From: a bacterium
GTDB taxonomy: Bacteria > Zixibacteria > MSB-5A5 > GN15 > FEB-12
Length of the DNA stretch: 64,000 nucleotides
Direction: 5' to 3'
Assembly: GCA_016708025.1 (NCBI GenBank)
Contig: JADJGQ010000003.1
Location: forward strand, 434,001 to 498,000
Shown: positions 10,379 through 19,546 of the stretch, piece by piece
Layout of the letters: each line of letters starts with the position of its first letter
How positions within the stretch are numbered: the first letter of the stretch is position 1
The notes under the pieces: generated by a model
Seen by the model: the letters and a program-made list of their open reading frames with translations, nothing else
What the model was told of the DNA's origin: nothing
Database searches by the model: none
Translations under genes and position numbers: made by a program

Positions 10379-13000
10379 TCACCGGAAGTTCTTCATCAGC
10401 AGCAGATCCACATTGGCCGGCCCACGCGACAACACAAATCGTTTTCCATCGGGTGACAAATCGAAACTCCGGATCGCTTCGCTCGAGAACTGCGTGAGCT
10501 GGATCGGTGCGCCGCCGTCAATCGGCAAGCTCACCAAGTTGGAGATATTCGATTTCGTCTCCACTCCAATGAGATGCTTGCCATCCTTCGTCCAGACCAA
10601 TTTATCAGTTTCGACCGCCGCAGGTCGCGACAATGTTTTTATCACTCTTCCCGACTCAATTTCCAGTATGCCGATCTTTATTTCTGAATCCGCCGAGTCA
10701 GTATAGAACCCCGCAAGTGACTTGCCATCAGGTGAAATAGCGGGAGAGCTGAACGATTGATCTGAGATCTTAACTAACTCGCCGCCCATTGCCGGCACTC
10801 GATACAGGAGCAGCGGTCCGGATCGCCAGGACATAAAGATGATCCACTTGCCGTCCGGAGTAAAGGACGGCTTGTAATCTTCCCCGTCGGCGGTCAGCAC
10901 TTTGGCATTTTTCCCGTCACTGTCCGCACGCCAAATCGAAGGAACACCCAGACTGAGAGAAGTATACGTGATCGATCGGCCATCGGGAGACACCGACGGG
11001 CTATGCACTATTGATTCTCCCGAAACGACCTGCTCAGCGCCAGAACCATCTAACGCCGATTTCCAGATCCCGGTGGCATCAGTCCGCTGGCTGGCAATGT
11101 AGATATGGTCGTCGGAACTCCACTCAACTCCAAACATCCCTTCCTGTTTACCTGTCGTGATCTGTTTCCAATCCGTCCCCGCTCCAACCCAGATATTGGA
11201 TCGTTCCTGGGACTGCGAGACCACAGCCGTAAGTCCATCTGCGGTTACATTCAACCCGAAATATTGATCAAGGTCTATCGACACGCGGTCGGCCTTACCA
11301 CTCGGGTATTGAATTAGGTAGATCTGGGAACGGGCGGTGGCAGACTCGCTCCGCGCACAAACCAGAATGGCCTTCCCATCGGGAAGCCAGGCCGGATCAA
11401 ATCCGCCCAGCGACCAGTTAAGCGACGTTTGCCAGACCTCTTTGCCGTCCGCAACCTGGACCGCCACCAATTCGGAATGAATCTTCGGCTTCCACTTCCC
11501 CCGTCCACACAGAATGAGTTTGCCATCTGGTGACCAACTGGCCGGTCCGGTATACCAGGACGCACCTTTGGCGGAGATGAGGACCCGTTCGCTTGAACCA
11601 TCAGCGTTCGCCAGAATAATGCCGAACTCTCCTGAATTGCGATCTTCTCTCCCGAACGCCATTTGCGACCCGTCAGGCGACCAACTGATCCGGCTCTGTA
11701 CATTACGCAGAATTGCAGTCGGCGAACCACCCAGTGTGGTAATGCGCTTCAGAATTGCCTGGTTGCCGGATTCACTCTCGAGGAAATATATGTAGTTGCC
11801 ATCAGGCGAAAAGGAAACTGATCCAAGACTGTTCTCGATCGGTCCATAAATGCGAACCGATGTCTTGGTTGCCACCTGGCGTACGGAAAGGCTGAACTGC
11901 CCACCTTCGGTCCGAGCGATCGCAAGGTACTTGCCATCGGGCGAGATGGCGCCGGAGTATGATGTTCCATCGTCGGTAATGGGTGTGAACTGAACCTGAG
12001 CTCTCTGCGGCTCGACCGTCGTGGGAGACATCTTCATAAACAGCGCCACCGCCGCCACAACCACCACCGCGCCGATCACAACCTTGAGCCACAAGGTGCT
12101 CTTTTTAGCGGGCACAGGGACAACCTGCACAGAACTACCACTGATCGCCATCCGTTTCAGGTCAGCCGCGACATCGCCCGCTGTTTGATATCTGAGCGCA
12201 GGGTCGCGCTGAAGCAACTTATCAATGATGCGCTGGAGATCATCAGGCACGTTCGCCCGATATCGTGCCAACGGCTCCGGGGTGTCCGTGGTGATTGCGC
12301 GCATCGTTGCCACATCCGTATCCCGCTTAAAAGGAGTTCGTCCGGCAATCAGCTCATATAGCACCACCCCAAACGAAAAGAGGTCTGACCGCTGATCAAC
12401 CTCTCCTCCCTGCGCCTGTTCTGGAGACATGTATGCCACCGTGCCGATGGTCGAACCAACCTTGGTCAGCTTCTCTCCACCCTGGATGGTCGCCAGACCA
12501 AAATCGACTATCTTCGGTCGACGGTCGGTATCCAACAGAATGTTGGCGGTTTTGATATCGCGATGCACAATGCCGATGCCATGAGCCTTCTGCAATCCCT
12601 CGCAGATCTGGATCGCCATGTCGATCGTTCGATGCATCGCCAACGGCGTACCGTGGGCCAGATCATGCAAATTCTGTCCCTCGACATACTGCATGGCGAT
12701 AAACGGACGCCCCCCGTGTTCGCCAACCTCAAAGACGGTTACAATATTGGGATGGTCGAGACGCGCCGCAGCCTGGGCTTCACGCCGGAAACGACTGACG
12801 AAATCCTGATCGTTCGCGTACTGCGCCGGCATAAACTTGAGGGCAACCCGACGGTCAAGTCGGGTGTCCTGTGCGAGGTACACCTCTCCCATCCCGCCCG
12901 CGCCGATCTTCTCGATGATCTGATAGTGGCCAACTTTGGTGCCGGCCGCCATTACGCTGAAAGTCGAGGTGTTGTCGTCTCGTGGCTCGTTGTTTTCCAA
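10379..13000 (-). CDS. Membrane Ser/Thr protein kinase with periplasmic beta-propeller
   Basis: This 873-residue protein has a complete Hanks-type kinase domain at about 25-290: glycine loop GAGGMGEVY, Lys55 in VALKF, HRDIKTAN with catalytic Asp148, DFG Asp167 and the activation-segment motif GTVAYMSPEQ. A single transmembrane helix (about 303-323) follows, then a roughly 540-residue TolB/PD40-type beta-propeller built from many SPDGK-containing blades. Kinase inside and propeller outside suggests a receptor kinase sensing an envelope signal; the ligand is unknown. The predicted start is a TTG at 13000 with GGGAG about ten bases upstream; an ATG at codon 17 is possible. It is monocistronic. 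A paralogue of the same architecture lies at 46057-48702. Confidence 0.9.
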   Translation of the reverse strand: MENNEPRDDNTSTFSVMAAGTKVGHYQIIEKIGAGGMGEVYLAQDTRLDRRVALKFMPAQYANDQDFVSRFRREAQAAARLDHPNIVTVFEVGEHGGRPFIAMQYVEGQNLHDLAHGTPLAMHRTIDMAIQICEGLQKAHGIGIVHRDIKTANILLDTDRRPKIVDFGLATIQGGEKLTKVGSTIGTVAYMSPEQAQGGEVDQRSDLFSFGVVLYELIAGRTPFKRDTDVATMRAITTDTPEPLARYRANVPDDLQRIIDKLLQRDPALRYQTAGDVAADLKRMAISGSSVQVVPVPAKKSTLWLKVVIGAVVVVAAVALFMKMSPTTVEPQRAQVQFTPITDDGTSYSGAISPDGKYLAIARTEGGQFSLSVRQVATKTSVRIYGPIENSLGSVSFSPDGNYIYFLESESGNQAILKRITTLGGSPTAILRNVQSRISWSPDGSQMAFGREDRNSGEFGIILANADGSSERVLISAKGASWYTGPASWSPDGKLILCGRGKWKPKIHSELVAVQVADGKEVWQTSLNWSLGGFDPAWLPDGKAILVCARSESATARSQIYLIQYPSGKADRVSIDLDQYFGLNVTADGLTAVVSQSQERSNIWVGAGTDWKQITTGKQEGMFGVEWSSDDHIYIASQRTDATGIWKSALDGSGAEQVVSGESIVHSPSVSPDGRSITYTSLSLGVPSIWRADSDGKNAKVLTADGEDYKPSFTPDGKWIIFMSWRSGPLLLYRVPAMGGELVKISDQSFSSPAISPDGKSLAGFYTDSADSEIKIGILEIESGRVIKTLSRPAAVETDKLVWTKDGKHLIGVETKSNISNLVSLPIDGGAPIQLTQFSSEAIRSFDLSPDGKRFVLSRGPANVDLLLMKNFR

Positions 13001-13824
13001 CCGATTCTGCTCCCGGATGAGGTGGTACTTTGACTACGACTTGGATAATATGGGCCTAAATTGGCGCTGATTCAAGATATTTTTCAAACTTAAAGAGTCT
13101 GGCAAGGAAGAAATCCGAAGGGCCGCGCAAGACACATGCGGCGTGATGCAGAACGATTTATCTGCAAAAATCGTCTCACAGAGCCCTCTGATGTGCCGCA
13201 ATCTCTGTCTGCCCATAGCTGATTTCAGTGATCATTCTCGACACTCATACACTATCACCCTTTCCTCACATCTAAAGGTCTTCCCACCTCAGTCAATACC
13301 CGATGTAATGCGATTTGTTGCGAAGTAGCTTTGGACTCGCCGCAGTCACTGGTCATGATGTTGCTGTTGGTCAGTGTCTCTGCACGCTATCATGAATCGC
13401 GTAAAGCAGCAGCCAAAGTAATGACTGCCGAGATTACACATCCTTCTTAGACAGAGCCATGTGCAGGGTGCTGTCCTGGTAAGACTATCTTACCTCGTTA
13501 CATTGCAAGAAGATAAGAGGAGTTTGGCAATAGGTTGATTGGGCACGGATGCTGAGAAGCCGGATGTATCCCACTATTGAGTGGCTGACCGCCGCTCATT
13601 CGTTCTGGCTGAAACCGGATTGAAGTTCGCTTGTCTTCCACTACCATGTAGCGATCTGTCGCCCGCCCTGATGTCGTGCTTTCTCTCACTCAATTCCATT
13701 CTACATTGACAACATGGTCTAATCAGACTATGATACTCGTGGTGGATGTTCGTGTTGGGCAGCATGTGGCCAACAGAATCGATCATCTGTTCAGGTGAAA
13801 GCTACAACGCAGGAGGTCCGGGCT
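13001..13824. other. Long intergenic region upstream of the surface-protein operon
   Basis: This 824-base divergent gap lies between the kinase gene and the surface operon. I see no gene with a ribosome-binding site. It contains one strong promoter-like sequence at 13706-13734, annotated separately. The rest has no tRNA-like fold, clear terminator or repeat that I can identify, and could hold an uncharacterised small RNA or decayed sequence. Confidence 0.4.
13706..13734 (+). promoter_or_regulatory. Sigma70-type promoter for the 13825-23330 operon
   Basis: TTGACA at 13706-13711 is a perfect -35 hexamer. It is separated by 17 bases from TATGAT at 13729-13734, a five-of-six -10 match. It lies about 90 bases upstream of the 13825 start. 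The first 12 bases, TTGACAACATGG, are identical to the start of the promoter at 23417. Confidence 0.65.
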
Positions 13825-16800
13825 ATGCTGTCGTTTGACAGACAACCTCGTCAGTGGCTTGTGCTACTTTTTCTTTTGTTGGCTTCGACCGCTACCGCCC
13901 AGGATTGGACGGCGGATTTCACGCTTGATCCCTACCCTTCTCCTTATCTGAGCGATTGGCAAAACAATCCGGCCATTGGTCAGGCACTCATCATCAACAA
14001 CGGCACCGATACCGTCCGGGTGCGGATCAAATTAACGATCACTCATGTCGGTCGCGGGCAAGTAGCCAGCGCATCAAGTCGCCTGTTTGACTTTGCGCCG
14101 GGACTTTCGTCTGACCTTCGCATTACTCAACTGGTCGATTACGGTTCAGTGGATTATTCTCGAAGCTATGAAGATATCGCCATTCGCACCGGGAGACTTC
14201 CCGAAGGCGACTACGAGGCCTGCCTACGCTTGGAATCCGAATCCGGCGTCACTTTGCTTGACAATGTCTGCGCTACTTTCACCATCGTATATCCCGATCC
14301 TCCCTATTTGACATTTCCTGCCGATGGCGACGCAGTCACCGGCCTGTTCCCGATTTTCGTCTGGATGCCGGTGCAAGTGCCGGTAGGATATTCAATCCAC
14401 TATAATGTGCGAATAGCCGAGATCCTTGCCGGGCAGACCCCCACCCAGGCATTGAGCGCCAATTATCCCCACTACGAACGCACGAACATACTTAATCCAA
14501 GTCTGCAGTATCCGATCGAGGCCCCAGCCTTCCAAAAGGGAAAGCAGTACGCCTGGCAAGTACAGATTTTAGACAGCCGCGGCTATCCGCCGTCATCCAA
14601 CAATGGACTGAGTGAGACCTGGAGTTTTCTGTACGATGCCGACACCACCACTCCTGTCGAGTATCGTCGCATAGCTGGGCGAGTGATCGACTCTGCCACC
14701 AATCAGGCGATCACCGGCGCAACAGTCGTTTATCGACCGGTCAGATTGCGTGTGACAGACAGCGACTCAACCTGGGAAGTAAGCGATGATTCCATTCTGG
14801 CGATCAGCGGACCGTCGGGTGACTTCCGGATCGATAGCGCGATAAACAAAAGCTACTATGCTTTGACCGTTAGTCAGAAAGAATATCGTCCGAAAACTGC
14901 TATTGGCAGTCAAATGTATCTTAGTGGTGATATCGCGGAACAGGTAGTTCGCCTCACCTACCTCTCTCCCGGTATGCGTCGACTCGCCGGTATCGTCAGA
15001 GATTTCTTCACCAATGCGCCGGTGCCGAATGCGACTGTCACTTACCACGTTGTCACAGCTGTGACGACGACCGATACCAGTGGCGCCAATCACACTACTT
15101 ACAATGACCATCCCCGCAAGCAATTGCAGACGGTGACCGATGCTCAGGGACGATTCGAGTTCACTGAAACCGCCGATTCATCATATTACAGTCTCCAGTG
15201 CAGCGCCCCACCCGCCTACCTTGACTGCAAGGAGTCCGGCGAGACTCAATACCAGCGCGGTGATATCGACAACTATACGCTGTTGATCAAGCCAAACGCC
15301 TGCAACCTTGCTGGTACCCTGACCTGGCCGGCGTACGAAGGGGTTGTCCCACTTCCCAATACCATGGTGCAGTTGGTGAGGCTCTGCCGTGTCGAACACC
15401 GCACCGTGCAATTGCTACTCGGAGTATTCAGGACAGAAACCACAACCGAAGAAGTCGTGGCTTGCGGTCCCGAGGTCTCTGCGTATACCGGCCCAGATGG
15501 CCGCTTCGTTTTCACTCGGCTTCTTCCGCAGAGTCCCGATGATTTTGATCGGACCAACTTGTCCGGGAATTTCGTCTATTCGCGTACGGTGGTCTCCAGA
15601 CTGGTTGAGCTGACCTACAAAGTTAAAGTCGTCGATCCGAAATTTCAGCCCTATCTGTCGGTTGATTCCTTCGTCTTCCAACCGGGCGAAACGATCGAAA
15701 CCGGCGAACATCAGTTAAAAGCCAAAGCCGGATCTATTGTCGGCCTGGTGCGCTGTGACACCGTGCCGGTCCCCGGCGCGAATGTCTACTTGTACAAAGC
15801 TGCGCGACGAACCCGAACTCCGGGCAACGCCTCTGCCGCTGGTACAAAGTCCGGCGCGAATGGAAGACTGCTCGGCTCGGGTGAGTCTGGTTCCTCCTCC
15901 GGCGACTCTGGCAGTTGGACCAACGAGCAGACAGGTCGACCCTCCGGAGAACCCCTCGCTCGAACCGCATCGGATCAGCAGGGAAACTACTTCTTTGCGC
16001 AAGTCCCGATCAACGACCCGCAACAGTCAACCGACCAGTATACTGTCTGGTTTGATACCGATGAGCACAACGATGCCGTCCGCGCCGCCCGTCTCGACCA
16101 TGAGGGTCAGGCGGACACGGTCGATGTCAATTTGCTCCGCACCGGCGGACTGATCTATGGCACGATCGTTGACAAGGGTGGCGCGTTCATTTCCGGCGCA
16201 CGTGTCGAACTGCATCGACTGACCGACACACTCGCAGATTCGACAGCGACCTCATCCGACAGTCTGGTTGCCTGGAAGCAGACCGGCGAATCAGGCGCGT
16301 TCTCTTTCGCTGATCTTGAGCCAGCCACTTACTGGCTGACGTCCAGTCGGTCCGCATACTCCACTGAAACGACGGGTCGATTCGAAGTCACATATGGTGA
16401 TCGGCATCTCCGCGAACTGACGCTCAATCAGGCACAGGGAACGATTGCCATCACCGTGACTGATAAATCGTCCAGCAAGGGGATTCGCGACGTTTCGATC
16501 AAGTCGCCGCAGGTACCTTCGCTCGTCGGCTTCACCGCCGACAGCGGCAAGATCGTTGTTGACGCCATCGCTGATACCATCACCCTGCAGTTCCGCATGA
16601 TCGGCTACGCCGACCTGGATACCTCCATTGTTGTGCCGCCACTCGATACGGTCAAAGTGAAGGTCACTCTTAATAAGCGGACCGGTGAATATCGACTGAC
16701 TGTCATTGAGAAGGGAAACACTCCCGGCAAACCGCTCTCTGATATCCTGGTGACGGTCGGCAAATCCGACACGGCAACCACAGACTTCAACGGATATGCC

Positions 16801-19527
16801 ATTTTCAAAGCGGCGCCTGCTGGAAAGCAGAAAATCAAAGTCTTCCCGCCGGACACCAAGTACTACCTCAAAGATTACATCCCGTATGAAACCGAGGTAG
16901 AGATCCGCGAAGGGTTCAATCCCGATACCCTCGTAGTACAGCTTGTTCCGGCCGCGCGTCTAAGCGGTAAAGTGATCGATGCTGACTCTGCTAAGGCACT
17001 AAAAGACGTTTTGGTCAAGTTGGATGGTGGCTCCATTGAGACTCACACCAACGAAGACGGCGAGTTCACGCTCAAGAATCTTCCGACTAATGAGACGATC
17101 AAGTTCCTGGTGAGAAAGGCCGGCTTCCGCAGCCTGTATCATACTTACGACAAAAAACTGGTGGCAGGCGACAAGATCGAAGGTGTGACGATCAAGCTTG
17201 AGCGCTCCCCGATCGATTCGCTCATGGGCTTCGCTATTGCCCTGGATTCCATCGTCAGCAAGACCGGAGGAAACAGCCGCATCTTTGGCGCTATCGTTGA
17301 TCTCCCCCCGACTTTCGGACTCAAACTCAAAGAATCCGGTACCGTACTCAACTTCAGCGACGTAGAAGTTGATGCTTCTTACAAGCCGGTCAACGATACT
17401 ATCCGACTCTCCGCCAAGGAGCTTGCGGTCGAACTCTTTGGTTGCGAAGCAACCATGAAGTACACTGATGGCCTGCAGTTGGAATGGGTCGACTCATCTA
17501 AAGCAGGCCGCATAACCGGAAACTTCACGATCAAAAACGTCTTCGAGAAGATCTTCCCGGATACAAAACTCCCTGAACTTTCGATCCCCAAGCAGTACGC
17601 CCCGTCATTCTGGGCAGGTGGTATCAATCGCGGTCTGGAGAAGTTCGGGCTCACTGCGACTGATTCGGAGATTCAGGCGAAATTCAAAGGTGTCGGACTC
17701 GGACTGGATTACCAGAAGACCTATGTTGACACCGGCGGCCTCCATCTGGCCGGTTCTCTCATCTTCAAAGAATATAAGGTCGGATTCGAGAATCTGAATC
17801 TCGGGCGTGATCCGGTCAGTAACGATATCGTCTTCAAAGCGGTCACCATCTCAACCAAGCCGCCTATCACTCTCAAGTTCGGTGTCTTTACTTTCGTCGA
17901 CTCCTCTATGACCTGGGAGGCGACCGGCTTCCGCGCTTCGGGCGCGATCATTGTCCCGCCGCTCAACAACTGGACGGTCGGCTTCAAAGACCTGCGTATT
18001 TCGCCCGAGGGAGAGTTCCTCAGTCTGACGCTGAATCTTGACGAAAAGAACGGGACGATCAAGGTACACGGACAGACCTTCCAGGTTAAGTCGCTGGAAT
18101 ACGGTACCGAGAATTTCGAGTCGGATACTCTTCCGCATAACCGGTTCTTCTCCTTCACCGGTGAAATGAAATTCACCAAGTTGGACAAGCCGGTAGAGAT
18201 CAAAGTCCGCTATAGCCAAAGCGACCAGTTCACCGGCAAGCTGACGTTTAACCAATCCAAGACTTTCGCCGGATGTGTCACCCTGCAACTGGAGTCAATC
18301 GAACTTGGCTATGACAAAACCAAAGATGACCGCTTTGTCGGCTTCTCGGGCGGTGTCAAGTTTGGTTCGATCAAAGGTCTCTCCCTCCAGGCAAGTAACC
18401 TTCGCTTCTGGATGAGCGGCGCCGTCTCGGTTGATGAGATCAAAGCCGACTTCATCGCCGGTCCGGCCGAGATCGCCATCAAGATCCATTGGACGGATAG
18501 TCTCTTCGACGGAAGCGGCCTGATCCGCATCAAACCGGTCTTCAGCATGGGTGCGGAGTTCCGCTATGCGGGAAGCCAGGACTGGTGGATCAAAGTCACT
18601 GCCGGTATGCGTGTGCCGATGGGCCCCTGCGAATTGGTCGAGGTCCGCGGCGGTATCGGCCGCAAAGACGACACCTGGCGTTTCCTCCTCGGTGGTCGCA
18701 TTTCGCCTGCCAAACTAGATAAAGGGATCTCACTCGATATTGATGTCGAGGTTCATTCCACTCCCAAAGGGGTGATCATCCTCGGCAACGCCTCGGTCGA
18801 AGTCGCCGGGAATCTCCAGATCGGGCGCGCCACCCTCGAGATCAATATCCCAGAGGAACGTGTCGTTGGCTCGATCGTCCTTGAATACAACAAGGAAGCT
18901 CTGGTCATCGGCGCTCAGGTTGATCTGGGCGTGCAGTTCGGTAAGTACTGGTATGTCCACGGTATGGCCAAGATCAAGTTCCTGGAGTTCTTCCATGCGG
19001 ACGGCGTATTCGTTATCGCCAACAACTGGGAATGGCAGCACAAAGGAACACTGAAGAAGATCAGCGGCATTTATGTCGAATTGAACTCAGACTTCAGAGT
19101 TGACGCCAACTGGCGCGTGATCCGCTGGGGGCTTTACTTCGATCGTCATGGCATGATCTACATCGGCTGGAACGGTGATTTCGCCGGATCGATCGATATG
19201 CGGGGCGGCGCCAATGCCTGGATCGGTCTCGATCTGGGTATTTTCGAGATCAGCCTCATTCAGGCGCAGGCCAACATGGCGTTCGCTGCCGCCATCTCCA
19301 AGACAGGTCCAGAGTGGGCCGCCATGGCTCATGGCAATTTCTCGCTGGAAGCTACCATCGGATACTGCAACAATGCCAGATGCTGGTCGATCTGCTGGAC
19401 ATGCATCCTCCGCATTTTCGGCAAGTGCATCATCCCATTCCCGACCGGCGCCAAAGCCTGCGCCGCGATGTCGGCTGATGTCAGCTACAGTACGAGCCGT
19501 GGAACCAGTGTCAGTGTGAGCTTCTAA
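13825..19527 (+). CDS. 1900-residue secreted protein with carboxypeptidase-regulatory-like repeats
   Basis: The ATG at 13825 is preceded by AGGAGG (13811-13816) at ideal spacing, so an in-frame start ten codons upstream is rejected. A signal peptide (WLVLLFLLLASTATAQ) is followed by an Ig/FN3-like N-terminal region. About eight CarboxypepD_reg-like beta-sandwich domains then span roughly residues 280-1120, with motifs such as IAGRVIDSATN, GLVRCDTVPVPGANV and LSGKVIDADSAKAL; one is interrupted by a Gly/Ser-rich stretch around 665-705. Residues about 1130-1850 form a long run of alternating amphipathic beta-strands that I cannot assign; it faintly recalls DUF6603-like or extended beta-groove proteins. 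The C-terminus has six cysteines within about 40 residues and ends in a strand with terminal Phe (TSVSVSF), as in many outer-membrane barrels. It is first in an operon with a fibronectin-III protein (20-base gap) and an outer-membrane barrel. A structural or adhesive surface role is inferred. Confidence 0.85.
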   Translation: MLSFDRQPRQWLVLLFLLLASTATAQDWTADFTLDPYPSPYLSDWQNNPAIGQALIINNGTDTVRVRIKLTITHVGRGQVASASSRLFDFAPGLSSDLRITQLVDYGSVDYSRSYEDIAIRTGRLPEGDYEACLRLESESGVTLLDNVCATFTIVYPDPPYLTFPADGDAVTGLFPIFVWMPVQVPVGYSIHYNVRIAEILAGQTPTQALSANYPHYERTNILNPSLQYPIEAPAFQKGKQYAWQVQILDSRGYPPSSNNGLSETWSFLYDADTTTPVEYRRIAGRVIDSATNQAITGATVVYRPVRLRVTDSDSTWEVSDDSILAISGPSGDFRIDSAINKSYYALTVSQKEYRPKTAIGSQMYLSGDIAEQVVRLTYLSPGMRRLAGIVRDFFTNAPVPNATVTYHVVTAVTTTDTSGANHTTYNDHPRKQLQTVTDAQGRFEFTETADSSYYSLQCSAPPAYLDCKESGETQYQRGDIDNYTLLIKPNACNLAGTLTWPAYEGVVPLPNTMVQLVRLCRVEHRTVQLLLGVFRTETTTEEVVACGPEVSAYTGPDGRFVFTRLLPQSPDDFDRTNLSGNFVYSRTVVSRLVELTYKVKVVDPKFQPYLSVDSFVFQPGETIETGEHQLKAKAGSIVGLVRCDTVPVPGANVYLYKAARRTRTPGNASAAGTKSGANGRLLGSGESGSSSGDSGSWTNEQTGRPSGEPLARTASDQQGNYFFAQVPINDPQQSTDQYTVWFDTDEHNDAVRAARLDHEGQADTVDVNLLRTGGLIYGTIVDKGGAFISGARVELHRLTDTLADSTATSSDSLVAWKQTGESGAFSFADLEPATYWLTSSRSAYSTETTGRFEVTYGDRHLRELTLNQAQGTIAITVTDKSSSKGIRDVSIKSPQVPSLVGFTADSGKIVVDAIADTITLQFRMIGYADLDTSIVVPPLDTVKVKVTLNKRTGEYRLTVIEKGNTPGKPLSDILVTVGKSDTATTDFNGYAIFKAAPAGKQKIKVFPPDTKYYLKDYIPYETEVEIREGFNPDTLVVQLVPAARLSGKVIDADSAKALKDVLVKLDGGSIETHTNEDGEFTLKNLPTNETIKFLVRKAGFRSLYHTYDKKLVAGDKIEGVTIKLERSPIDSLMGFAIALDSIVSKTGGNSRIFGAIVDLPPTFGLKLKESGTVLNFSDVEVDASYKPVNDTIRLSAKELAVELFGCEATMKYTDGLQLEWVDSSKAGRITGNFTIKNVFEKIFPDTKLPELSIPKQYAPSFWAGGINRGLEKFGLTATDSEIQAKFKGVGLGLDYQKTYVDTGGLHLAGSLIFKEYKVGFENLNLGRDPVSNDIVFKAVTISTKPPITLKFGVFTFVDSSMTWEATGFRASGAIIVPPLNNWTVGFKDLRISPEGEFLSLTLNLDEKNGTIKVHGQTFQVKSLEYGTENFESDTLPHNRFFSFTGEMKFTKLDKPVEIKVRYSQSDQFTGKLTFNQSKTFAGCVTLQLESIELGYDKTKDDRFVGFSGGVKFGSIKGLSLQASNLRFWMSGAVSVDEIKADFIAGPAEIAIKIHWTDSLFDGSGLIRIKPVFSMGAEFRYAGSQDWWIKVTAGMRVPMGPCELVEVRGGIGRKDDTWRFLLGGRISPAKLDKGISLDIDVEVHSTPKGVIILGNASVEVAGNLQIGRATLEINIPEERVVGSIVLEYNKEALVIGAQVDLGVQFGKYWYVHGMAKIKFLEFFHADGVFVIANNWEWQHKGTLKKISGIYVELNSDFRVDANWRVIRWGLYFDRHGMIYIGWNGDFAGSIDMRGGANAWIGLDLGIFEISLIQAQANMAFAAAISKTGPEWAAMAHGNFSLEATIGYCNNARCWSICWTCILRIFGKCIIPFPTGAKACAAMSADVSYSTSRGTSVSVSF

Positions 19528-19546
19528 CCGGATTGAGTAGAGGAAA

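Noticed and set aside
13143..13786. Short open frames on both strands in the 13001-13824 gap
   Set aside because: None has a start site or composition supporting translation; one overlaps the promoter at 13706.
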